Source: Nitrospirota bacterium
Lineage (GTDB): Bacteria; Nitrospirota_A; Leptospirillia; Leptospirillales; Leptospirillaceae
NCBI GenBank assembly: GCA_021829515.1
Contig: JAKBPM010000040.1
Span: 1-7,619, forward strand
Direction of reading: 5' to 3'
Length of the DNA stretch: 7,619 nt
Shown piece after piece: positions 1 to 5,516 of the stretch (position 1 is its first letter; each line of letters starts with the position of its first letter). The position numbers and the translations under genes were made by a program. The notes beneath the pieces are model-generated. The model was not told the DNA's origin. It saw only the letters and a list, made by a program, of their open reading frames with translations, and searched no databases.

Positions 1-120
1 TGGCGCCATTAACCCGATCCTGAGGTGGCTCCATTAACCCGATCCTGAGGTGGCTCCATTAACCCGATCCTGGGGTGGCTCCATTAACCCGATCCTGAAA
101 TGGCTCCTTTGAGGCGATCC
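1..120. repeat. 25-bp tandem repeat, four full copies plus a decayed fifth
   Basis: Four head-to-tail 25-bp units start at 1, 26, 51 and 76. They differ at only a few positions: G for T at unit position 5 in copy 1, and the last three bases of copies 3 and 4. A fifth unit from 101 keeps TGGCTCC and GCGATCC but has diverged between them. The core reads TGGCTCCATTAACCCGATCC. The array may continue left of the window. The GGCTC-ATT-GATCC layout resembles the multiple transposase-binding repeats at IS21-family ends; this comparison is from memory. Confidence 0.9.
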
Positions 121-149
121 GCAACACCACTCGAGGTTGACCGTCAACA
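1..149. mobile_element. Possible terminal segment of an IS21-family element, rest outside the window
   Basis: The tandem repeats are followed by two possible outer ends of the form CAACA-3', at 122-126 and 145-149. The second closes a GTTGAC-C-GTCAAC dyad (136-148), giving TGTTGACGGTCAACC when read inward on the minus strand. IS21-type elements are known for TG...CA ends and several subterminal direct repeats. No istA or istB coding sequence is inside the window, so the assignment rests only on repeat architecture. If right, the element stops about 30 bp past the stop codon of the TPR/HEPN-like gene and leaves that gene intact. Confidence 0.35.
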
Positions 150-178
150 TGATCAGGAATCCCCTCGGTAAGAGATGG

Positions 179-868
179 TCAGCATCCCGATGGAGTCTTT
201 TCCTGAAAGATGCGGACAAGGGCCGCCTTAAAGGTATCGAGACACGCTTTGGCTTCTGATGTCGTTAAATCGATCCCCTCCTTGTTCGCAATGTTGTTTC
301 GGATGTCCCGCACCATTTTGAGTTGGTTTTGGGCAATAGGATCAATGATCTGGTGATCGGCGAGGGCTCGGGATCTTGCTTCCCAGTTGGAATCTTGATC
401 AACCTGGATCTTGTGCTTACCCATAAGGTGCATGATGAGCGTCCTGACACCAGTCTGGCCAATGTCGATGCTCATGTTCTTGTACTCTTTTTTCTGGAGA
501 TTCGCTTCCCCATCCTGAACGGCCTTCAGGATTGCCGGCGGAAGATTAGGCTTTATTATCTCAAAGGCACTGTCATTATCCTTTGCGATCACAGACGGAA
601 GCGAGGGATCGACCCTCTTCCATCCTTTCCGGGCCTTTTCCTTGAACCCCTCCATTGGCAAATGTTGTTCTGCAAGATGAAAATGCTTTGATGCCAATGC
701 GAACTCTTGAATGGCTTCATTGGCTTCTGCGTATTTCAGGTGAACCATCCCATCCTTGGGATAAGATTGCATGAGTGCCGAAAATGCTTTCTCTCCGCCC
801 TTTCTGTCCTTTAAAAACAGCCTCTTGGCTTCCTCTGATTGTATTGTGAGCTCTTTCCATTGGTTCAT
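179..868 (-). CDS. TPR protein with degenerate HEPN (DUF4145-like) C-terminal domain
   Basis: A 229-aa soluble protein, no signal peptide or membrane segment. Residues about 11-77 look like two TPR-type helical hairpins, the second (about 44-77) with alanine and tyrosine at usual TPR positions. Residues about 95-105 form a linker. Residues about 110-222 look like an all-helical HEPN/DUF4145-type domain with the segment VRDIRNNIAN at 186-195. In active HEPN ribonucleases the motif is R-N-x3-H; here R190 and N191 are kept but the histidine position is N195 (codon AAC), so catalysis by this motif is doubtful. TPRs suggest a protein-binding role. The ATG has a GAGGGG-type ribosome site about 7 nt upstream. 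It is the last gene of the minus-strand block, 82 bp after the ADP-ribosylglycohydrolase. Existence is fairly sure; domain calls are pattern recognition. Confidence 0.8.
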   Translation of the reverse strand: MNQWKELTIQSEEAKRLFLKDRKGGEKAFSALMQSYPKDGMVHLKYAEANEAIQEFALASKHFHLAEQHLPMEGFKEKARKGWKRVDPSLPSVIAKDNDSAFEIIKPNLPPAILKAVQDGEANLQKKEYKNMSIDIGQTGVRTLIMHLMGKHKIQVDQDSNWEARSRALADHQIIDPIAQNQLKMVRDIRNNIANKEGIDLTTSEAKACLDTFKAALVRIFQEKTPSGC

Positions 869-904
869 TCCCCACCCCCCTCTTCTTGGAGCTTTCCCAT
901 TTCT

Positions 905-925
905 CCCCTAATGAAAATTTAGGGG
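905..925 (-). other. Small inverted repeat between ADP-ribosylglycohydrolase and TPR/HEPN genes
   Basis: CCCCTAA (905-911) and TTAGGGG (919-925) form a 7-bp stem with a 7-nt loop in the 82-bp gap between the two genes. No T-run follows on either strand, so it is not a convincing intrinsic terminator. It could stabilise or process a shared transcript. Confidence 0.4.
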
Positions 926-950
926 TTCATCTTTCAACATGCCATTGGCA

Positions 951-2078
951 TCAGTAAGGTGGATATCGACTCCATTTTTCATCCGTCCAATGACGGTAGT
1001 CGAAGAGATCGTTGGCCACCTCCCGAATGACCTCCCTGAGTTCAAGCTTCTCCAACCATTGCGGGGGAATGGCCTCCACTCCGCACCATGCTCCCATGAG
1101 GTTCCCCGCAATAGAACCCGTTGAGTCAGAATCCCCATCGTGGTTCACCGCAATCAACAATGCATCTTTCAGAGAAGCGCCACGACAGCAGGCATAGACC
1201 GCGATGGCAAGCGCTTCCTCTGCGACCCATCCCTCTCCCAGGCGTTTGATCGACTCCGTGGGAGACCGATCGGAGGCCGCAAGATCAATCCCCCGTTCGA
1301 GGAGGCTCCAGACAACCACTCCGTTCTCGTCCCTGACCAACAGATCCTTGACGATCGACAATGCCTCGAGAAAACTCTTTCCCATCACAAGCAAATGGAC
1401 CAACGCCGCCATCGCCCCGCTCGACTGGGTGCTAAGCGGATGGCCGTGTGTCAGCAATGAGACCTTGCCAGCAAATGTGAAATCACGCTCCACGCTGTTT
1501 TCGATTTGCCCATCAGTGACCAGGTCCGGATTTGCGAACATGAGCCCCACTGGAGCCGCCCGCATCACCCCCCCGCATCCCTTGGAGGAGTTCTTTGCTC
1601 CAAAGGATTGATGATCAAGATTTTCTTCTGGCTCCATCAAAGCGTTGAGACAGGTTGTGCCGGGGAGGCGAATGGCATGCAACTCCTCGATGTTAAAGAG
1701 CCAGCTACTCTTGGGATCCAACGGCATGCTCATCACCTTAGGCGGCTCCTGCCCCTGCGTTATCAGCCATCGCAGGTATGATCGTCTGATGACCATCAGG
1801 GGGTTACAGATTCCTCGATCTATGAAACGAGCCGCGGCACGCAGAAAACCCTCCGCAGTAAACAGGGTCATTTGGGTGTCATCGGTGATGGATCCGATCC
1901 GACCATAGGCCGGGGCGAGGTCGGTGATGCCGCTTTCTCCAAACTCCTTGCGGATTTTGGACAGTGACATCATTTCAATGGGAGCCCCCAAGGCATCGCC
2001 CACTGCCCCTGCCAAGAGACAGCCTTGGTAGCGTGAGCGACGCTCTTTTCCCGGAGGGTCATTGCTCGTCGATGTCAT
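951..2078 (-). CDS. ADP-ribosylglycohydrolase (DraG/ARH family)
   Basis: A complete 375-aa cytosolic enzyme expected to hydrolyse the bond between ADP-ribose and a modified target or ADP-ribose derivative, using two Mg2+ ions. Family hallmarks occur in order: GCLLAGAVGDALGAP (19-33), SITDDTQMTLF (63-73, metal ligands T65, D66, D67), GCGGVMRAAPVGL (167-179), HGHP (211-214) and HDGDSDSTGSIAGN (313-326, metal ligands among D316, D318 and T320). All key residues are present, so it should be active. It is longer than DraG-type enzymes of about 300 aa, partly from the N-terminus and the segment between the DDT and GCGG motifs. The ATG has AGGA 7 nt upstream, and its first bases overlap the TGA of a small upstream ORF (ATGA). 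The substrate cannot be read from sequence; arginine, nucleic-acid base or small-molecule ADP-ribose are all possible. Confidence 0.95.
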   Translation of the reverse strand: MTSTSNDPPGKERRSRYQGCLLAGAVGDALGAPIEMMSLSKIRKEFGESGITDLAPAYGRIGSITDDTQMTLFTAEGFLRAAARFIDRGICNPLMVIRRSYLRWLITQGQEPPKVMSMPLDPKSSWLFNIEELHAIRLPGTTCLNALMEPEENLDHQSFGAKNSSKGCGGVMRAAPVGLMFANPDLVTDGQIENSVERDFTFAGKVSLLTHGHPLSTQSSGAMAALVHLLVMGKSFLEALSIVKDLLVRDENGVVVWSLLERGIDLAASDRSPTESIKRLGEGWVAEEALAIAVYACCRGASLKDALLIAVNHDGDSDSTGSIAGNLMGAWCGVEAIPPQWLEKLELREVIREVANDLFDYRHWTDEKWSRYPPY

Positions 2079-2188
2079 GACGTTTCCTGGTGAATCAGGG
2101 AATTCATTGTCAGCTCCTCAAATCCGGGGCATGAGACTTCATCGATTTCTGGTGCATTCGCAAGATAATGCTTGAAAGCGATTGCCAT
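2075..2188 (-). CDS. Small ORF (37 aa) coupled to ADP-ribosylglycohydrolase; possibly the 3' part of a frameshifted gene
   Basis: This ORF starts MAIAFKHYLANAPEIDEV and ends at a TGA sharing ATGA with the next gene's start. Its composition looks protein-like. Its own ATG (2188) has a run of six G one base upstream, a poor ribosome site. An internal ATG at 2107 has GAGGAG 6 nt upstream and would give a 10-residue peptide. Adding one G to the G6 run (minus strand; C6 at 2190-2195 on plus) fuses it to the upstream frame that reads ERVTLDVSVPSKKNAWG, giving one continuous product across the gap. No normal start codon is seen for that longer version; an ATT at 2244-2242 overlaps the stop of the zinc-ribbon gene. 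It may be a small gene, a decayed one or a sequencing error. Family unknown. Confidence 0.4.
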   Translation of the reverse strand: MAIAFKHYLANAPEIDEVSCPGFEELTMNSLIHQETS

Positions 2189-2239
2189 GCCCCCCAAGCA
2201 TTTTTCTTAGAGGGCACCGAGACATCTAAAGTGACACGC

Positions 2240-2590
2240 TCAATCGAAAAGCAAAATGGTCTCAGGCTCTTTAAAGTGTAAGGACATCTTCTGACATTTC
2301 GGACAGAAATAATCCCCTGCCACCAACTTCCGCTCTCCCCAGGAGAAGCTTGAGCTGCCCGCATTCTCACATTGAGCAGAGAGAAGTCTTGGATCATCGT
2401 ATGGAACAACGGATTGTCCCTCACATTGTGGACAGATCATTGGACTTTTTTCATGATCCACACAAACCACGTCATAACAGGTCGAACACATAGCGGGGAA
2501 GTAGTCGGCGGTGAAGTCCAGCATCCCTCTCCCGACCTGGATGTCGGTATCAAGGCCACACGAACAAAAGGCATTGACGGTAAAGCCCAT
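2240..2590 (-). CDS. Small multi-CxxC zinc-ribbon protein, function unknown
   Basis: A 116-aa protein, counted from the ATG at 2590. A longer reading from a GTG at 2638 is possible, but only the ATG has a strong ribosome site (AAAGGAG, 6 nt spacing). It carries ten cysteines: CSC at 9-11, CSTC at 35-38, C43, CPQC at 53-56, C74 and CPKC at 96-99. That is enough for two, perhaps three, zinc knuckles. There is no signal peptide and no membrane segment. Such rubredoxin-like or zinc-ribbon folds usually bind nucleic acid or protein, but nothing shows which. It lies between a DNA glycosylase (108 bp upstream) and an ADP-ribosylglycohydrolase, so it may be a small accessory subunit of the same pathway (inference). 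I do not recognise the family. Confidence 0.8.
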   Translation of the reverse strand: MGFTVNAFCSCGLDTDIQVGRGMLDFTADYFPAMCSTCYDVVCVDHEKSPMICPQCEGQSVVPYDDPRLLSAQCENAGSSSFSWGERKLVAGDYFCPKCQKMSLHFKEPETILLFD

Positions 2591-2602
2591 GGGAACTCCT
2601 TT
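2591..2602 (-). promoter_or_regulatory. Ribosome-binding site that fixes the zinc-ribbon start at 2590
   Basis: On the minus strand AAAGGAG precedes the ATG at 2590 by 6 nt. The upstream in-frame GTG at 2638 has no comparable site, so the shorter 116-aa protein is preferred over 132 aa. Confidence 0.75.
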
Positions 2603-2698
2603 CACTAATGATTCAGCAGTTGAAACCCGGTTACCCACCTTTTTGATGGTTCATCACTTGAGTGTGAGTGAAACCCGAACGACGCCGATAATCACCCT

Positions 2699-3463
2699 TT
2701 ACGAATTTGCATTACGAGACCTACAAAGATCCTTCATGTAACAATTTCCACACTCAGGCTTTGTCTCATGGCACCAATTTTTTCCAATCTCCCACGTGGG
2801 AAAGTCAAGAAGACCAGGAAAGCCAGGATTAAGGGATCGGGCCCGATAGATGACCCCTTCATTGGAGTCATCCTTGTCTGTCAGACCGAGACGAGCAAAG
2901 ACCCTCTTCACATGAACATCGACGGAGATGTCAATGGAGAAATAGTCGGCAAAAGGGACCTTGAAGTGTCGAGCCAGAATGTTTGCGGCCATGGTCCCGA
3001 TCTTGGGCCCTACTCCCCTAAACTGAAGAAACCGATATACAACCTCCGCACTGGTGGGCTCATCGGCCCAGATCTTGCTGGCATCTCCAGAATATTTTTC
3101 ATCTATGCGCTTCACGGCCTCGCAAAAATTCCTGCTCATCTCCTTCAGAAAGCGATGGATGGGGGTAGGAAAGGTCATGGCATGGAGCACATCTTCAACC
3201 TTGAGAGTTCTCAAGTCTTCAAATCTGAAGGTTCCCAATCTTTGACTGAGCTTTAAGGGAACATTCCACGCCTTTTCCGCCTTAATTTGTCGATCCATGA
3301 CACAGGCAATCACAAAGGCATGCGGTGTCTTTTCGATGTCGTTGATCAGAACATCGGCCTCGGGGGAGGAAAATGTCTCTAACTTGGGGTTATTTTTCTC
3401 GAAGGCGTCTTTTCCTTTTTTGATTAACATTTCTTGAATCTTTCCATAGTTCTCAATGTTCAT
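2699..3463 (-). CDS. HhH-GPD DNA glycosylase, endonuclease III-like, 4Fe-4S
   Basis: A complete 254-aa cytosolic DNA-repair enzyme expected to excise a damaged or modified base. Helix-hairpin-helix: about 145-163, with GVGPK at 150-154. K154 aligns with the lyase lysine of endonuclease III, suggesting combined glycosylase and AP-lyase activity. The catalytic aspartate is D182 in VDVHVKRV (181-188). The C-terminus has C231-x6-C238-x2-C241-x5-C247, exactly the endonuclease III iron-sulfur spacing. The N-terminal 60 residues (with PHAFVIACVMDRQI at 47-60) are unlike classical Nth, so this is a distinct branch and the name nth is not used. The ATG has AAGGAGG 6 nt upstream. As first gene after the terminator at 3577-3624, it may lead the minus-strand block; a clear promoter was not found. 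The lesion is unknown. Confidence 0.92.
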   Translation of the reverse strand: MNIENYGKIQEMLIKKGKDAFEKNNPKLETFSSPEADVLINDIEKTPHAFVIACVMDRQIKAEKAWNVPLKLSQRLGTFRFEDLRTLKVEDVLHAMTFPTPIHRFLKEMSRNFCEAVKRIDEKYSGDASKIWADEPTSAEVVYRFLQFRGVGPKIGTMAANILARHFKVPFADYFSIDISVDVHVKRVFARLGLTDKDDSNEGVIYRARSLNPGFPGLLDFPTWEIGKNWCHETKPECGNCYMKDLCRSRNANS

Positions 3464-3847
3464 GACCTTCCTCCTTCTTAGTGTTTTTTCAGGAGATCTT
3501 CCCAGTCCCCGTTTTCTTTTCTATTCGGAATGTCTTTTGATCGACCCGATGAAGCAAGACACGCCGCACTTCCCAGAAAAAACTCACCGAAAGGTGACCT
3601 CCTTTCGTTGCTCCTTTCGGTGAGAGCGTTGAATACTGACTTTCCTCGCCGTCAGGTTTGTGCTTCTTTGTATAATCGATCTTTCCCAGGGCATCAGGGC
3701 TGTCTCCTATGGAGTAGAGCTTATTGGCAACGCATCAGTAAGCCTTCAGAGAGGGGGCAATGGTCGTTGGAGCCTTGCCAGTGAATGGCAGAAGGCATCA
3801 TCCCCTTGAGCCACTGGGACACCAGTAGTCCGTCATCAACGTCTTAC
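3464..3847. other. Non-coding stretch between coiled-coil gene and DNA glycosylase gene
   Basis: Both flanking genes are on the minus strand. The stretch holds the glycosylase leader (3464-3576), the terminator hairpin (3577-3624) and about 220 bp of 3' region after the coiled-coil gene. In that 220 bp only short open stretches are seen, such as a 25-26 aa frame starting near 3797 on the minus strand behind AAGGGG, too short to support. A TATAAT at 3671-3676 has no matching -35. It may be an untranslated tail, a decayed gene or a small RNA; nothing decides. Confidence 0.5.
3577..3624 (-). terminator. Intrinsic terminator for the minus strand
   Basis: CTCACCGAAAGG (3583-3594) and CCTTTCGGTGAG (3613-3624) form a perfect 12-bp stem with an 18-nt loop. 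On the minus strand it is followed directly by six T (3582-3577). It would end transcripts coming from the coiled-coil gene, about 220 nt past that gene's stop. The loop side contains a second CCTTTCG (3601-3607), able to pair with CGAAAGG (3588-3594), so two exclusive hairpins are possible. Confidence 0.85.
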
Positions 3848-4867
3848 TCAAAAATCCAGATGCTTGCCACAATGACCAACGATGATCTTCTTCTCTTCAG
3901 CCACCCACTCGAAATGAACACGCAAAGTTTCGGCGAAACTGTCTTTTACCCCGATCTTCAGATGCTTTTCCATCAGAATATCCTGATTCCGGTAACGGAA
4001 GATCCGTCGGGATTTTCCTTCTTGACTCATGCCACTCGCTTCTTTAGGTGCATAGACTTTCTGACCGAATACAGTTTTGGCCTCTTTATCACTTTTACCC
4101 TCTGCCAGCTGTTGCCAGTAATCATTCACGAGTTTTTGTAAGAGCTGATGTGCCTCTCTTCCCCGACAGAAGCCCCCACGTTCTGACTTTTTCGCTGAAT
4201 CCCTAGCAGATTGAAGAAAGACGATTCGCTCCGGATAGAGCATGTCGATCAAACCCACAACCTCTGTGAGTCTGGGGCTCCCACTCAGAACGGAGACAAC
4301 AGTGTTGCGCAAGGCTACCCTGTCAACCCCACCATTTCGGCCATCATTGATTGACTGAAAATCCCGCAACGTGTTTTTGTGGGTTTCGACCTCTGCCAGA
4401 AGTGCTCGAATCTCTTCCCCATACTGTTTTTTGCGGGTTTCGATATCCTCCTTGAGTGCTCGAATCTCTTCCTCGTAATGTTTCTTCGAGGTTTCAAGGT
4501 CCTCCCTGAGTCCACGAATTTCCTCTTCATATTTGAGAGGAATTCCAGCGAGTTCTTCATCTTTTAACTGTACAAGAGATTCAAGAGATTTTATGCTTTC
4601 CTTAAGTTTTATTGACGGATCGGCCGCTCTGACAGGCCCATCCCCGGGTGAAGATTGAAAATATGGCATGGGCTGGCTCGACGAAACCGGATCGCCAGAA
4701 GTGATGTCATCTATTTTTATTGTTGGCTTAATGGGTCGAGGACAAGTATTTTCAGAAGAATTTTTAACTTGATTCTTATTCGGAGGGGGAGAGGGAGGTT
4801 TTGGGGGGAGTTCAACGCCCTTCTTCCTCATCTCTTCTTTGAGGACCTTTGCCAAATAGGTTTCCAT
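3848..4867 (-). CDS. Coiled-coil protein with 18-residue repeats and a conserved-looking C-terminal domain
   Basis: A 339-aa soluble protein. Residues 1-18 form a charged helix. Residues about 19-85 are a proline-, serine- and asparagine-rich linker (PPKPPSPPP at 21-29). Residues about 86-170 form a long coiled coil containing three tandem 18-residue repeats (113-130, 131-148, 149-166) of the type YEEEIRALKEDIETRKKQ. Residues about 180-339 are globular, ending with MEKHLKIGVKDS (299-310) and LRVHFEWVAEEKKIIVGHCGKHLDF-type strands (315-339). I recall similar C-terminal ends in uncharacterised bacterial proteins but cannot name a domain. The ATG has AGGGGG 5 nt upstream. It follows the small membrane gene cluster by 154 bp and ends in the terminator at 3577-3624. 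The coiled coil suggests oligomerisation or bridging; no catalytic motif is visible. Confidence 0.85.
   Translation of the reverse strand: METYLAKVLKEEMRKKGVELPPKPPSPPPNKNQVKNSSENTCPRPIKPTIKIDDITSGDPVSSSQPMPYFQSSPGDGPVRAADPSIKLKESIKSLESLVQLKDEELAGIPLKYEEEIRGLREDLETSKKHYEEEIRALKEDIETRKKQYGEEIRALLAEVETHKNTLRDFQSINDGRNGGVDRVALRNTVVSVLSGSPRLTEVVGLIDMLYPERIVFLQSARDSAKKSERGGFCRGREAHQLLQKLVNDYWQQLAEGKSDKEAKTVFGQKVYAPKEASGMSQEGKSRRIFRYRNQDILMEKHLKIGVKDSFAETLRVHFEWVAEEKKIIVGHCGKHLDF
4370..4531 (-). repeat. Three 54-bp in-frame repeats inside the coiled-coil gene
   Basis: They encode residues 113-166 as three 18-residue units beginning Y/EEEIRGL, Y/EEEIRAL and Y/GEEIRAL. The match is also visible in the DNA, for example CGAATCTCTTCC in two units. 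They point to recent unit duplication. Confidence 0.85.
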
Positions 4868-4973
4868 GACAACCCCCTGCTTTTAAATAAATAACTCCTT
4901 CACATACACGGTCATGCCCCGATGTTTTAAAAGATCACAAAAGACAGACCCATCCTCCCAGGCAACATTCTGA

Positions 4974-5012
4974 CTCCGAAATCTTCAAATCGGAGAGATT
5001 CACGTCTCCGAT
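4974..5012 (-). terminator. Overlapping alternative hairpins after the small membrane genes; weak terminator or attenuator
   Basis: ATCGGAGA (4989-4996) and TCTCCGAT (5005-5012) make an 8-bp stem with an 8-nt loop. CTCCGA (4974-4979) can also pair with TCGGAG (4990-4995), so the two hairpins compete. On the minus strand the first hairpin lies 9 nt after the stop of the 71-aa gene and is followed by a broken T-rich stretch (TTGAAGATTT). It may partly stop transcription ahead of the coiled-coil gene, about 107 nt further on. Confidence 0.4.
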
Positions 5013-5021
5013 AAGCATGGA

Positions 5022-5237
5022 CTAAGGAACGAGAATTGTTTTTGTCTCTCCGCTTGCACCTTGGCATGTCACGGCATGGAGAGTGACCCCTTGCTGGGAC
5101 AGGGCCCGCTGATCCCGCAACTCCTGGCAGGTGATCGGATGGATGAGAGATTCGACCATGACGGGAAGCTTTTCAATGACTGGAGCCGATGCAACGGTCA
5201 TGATGATACCCGCCAAAATGGTGCTCAAGAGTCCCAT
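5022..5237 (-). CDS. Small protein (71 aa) with hydrophobic N-terminus and two cysteines
   Basis: The start at 5237 is chosen because GAGGGT lies 3-4 nt upstream, overlapping the stop of the preceding gene. An ATG at 5264 has no ribosome site and would overlap that gene. Residues 2-20 (GLLSTILAGIIMTVASAPV) form a hydrophobic segment, either a membrane anchor or a signal peptide with a possible ASA cleavage motif at 16-18. The rest is polar, with C37 and C58 able to form one disulfide if exported. There is no lipobox. It is the third gene of a tight cluster of small membrane proteins. Role unknown; a minor virion or pilus subunit, a conjugation accessory or a small toxin are all open. The ribosome site and gene spacing make it likely to be real. 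Confidence 0.65.
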   Translation of the reverse strand: MGLLSTILAGIIMTVASAPVIEKLPVMVESLIHPITCQELRDQRALSQQGVTLHAVTCQGASGETKTILVP

Positions 5238-5244
5238 TACACCC

Positions 5245-5433
5245 TCACTTTCTCGCTCTGGCATGATGAATGGAGTGGGAGATCCTCTCCGTCAGATGCA
5301 AAATGATTTCCCGAAGAAAGACCACGATAAACCATGCCCCGATGACCCAATACTTGAGATAGGTCAGGAGCATCCAAAAAACAATTCCCAAAACAAAGGA
5401 TCCGATAAAGATCGCGCCCATGAGTTGAAGCAT
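5245..5433 (-). CDS. Small two-helix membrane protein (62 aa)
   Basis: Translation begins at ATGATG; the second ATG (5433) is preferred because AGGGGG lies 5 nt upstream of it and only 2 nt from the first (5436). The TGA of the preceding 27-aa gene overlaps this start, a sign of translational coupling. Residues about 4-26 and 28-47 are membrane helices rich in I, V, L, F and W, separated by a single K27. The tail (48-62) is basic and histidine-rich (ERISHSIHHARARK), probably cytoplasmic. The same frame stays open further upstream to 5646, but that extension is low-quality sequence without a ribosome site and would overlap the 27-aa gene. The next gene starts 7 nt after this stop. Function unknown. 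Confidence 0.65.
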   Translation of the reverse strand: MLQLMGAIFIGSFVLGIVFWMLLTYLKYWVIGAWFIVVFLREIILHLTERISHSIHHARARK

Positions 5434-5516
5434 CATCGCCCCCTGAGCCAGAGGGACACCACCACTCCAACAAGATAAGGGACAACCAAAACGGTCACCC
5501 AAACCGGTTCCGACAT
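5433..5516 (-). CDS. Tiny single-helix membrane protein (27 aa)
   Basis: A short gene found by eye. It starts MSEPVWVTVLVVPYLVGVVV and ends with LWLRGR, so residues about 5-23 span a membrane and the basic C-terminus is probably cytoplasmic. The ATG has an excellent ribosome site (GAGGAG, 7 nt). The stop overlaps the ATGATG start of the next gene. Size and layout recall small virion or holin-like proteins and membrane microproteins, but the sequence itself is too short to assign. The paired evidence of a strong ribosome site and an overlapping stop/start makes it credible despite its length. It is the first gene of the three-gene small-protein cluster. Confidence 0.6.
   Translation of the reverse strand: MSEPVWVTVLVVPYLVGVVVSLWLRGR

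Noticed and set aside
1..120. The 25-bp repeats as a CRISPR array
   Set aside because: The units abut with no unique spacers, so this is a plain tandem repeat.
323..691. Plus-strand 122-aa open frame opposite the TPR/HEPN-like gene
   Set aside because: It is antisense to a well-supported gene with a good ribosome site, and has no features of its own.
3671..3676. TATAAT as a promoter inside the 3464-3847 gap
   Set aside because: No -35-like hexamer at 15-19 bp upstream, no extended -10, and no supported gene downstream on the plus strand.
3530..3784. Plus-strand 84-aa open frame between the coiled-coil and glycosylase genes
   Set aside because: It runs straight through the terminator hairpin and has no ribosome site or recognisable domain.
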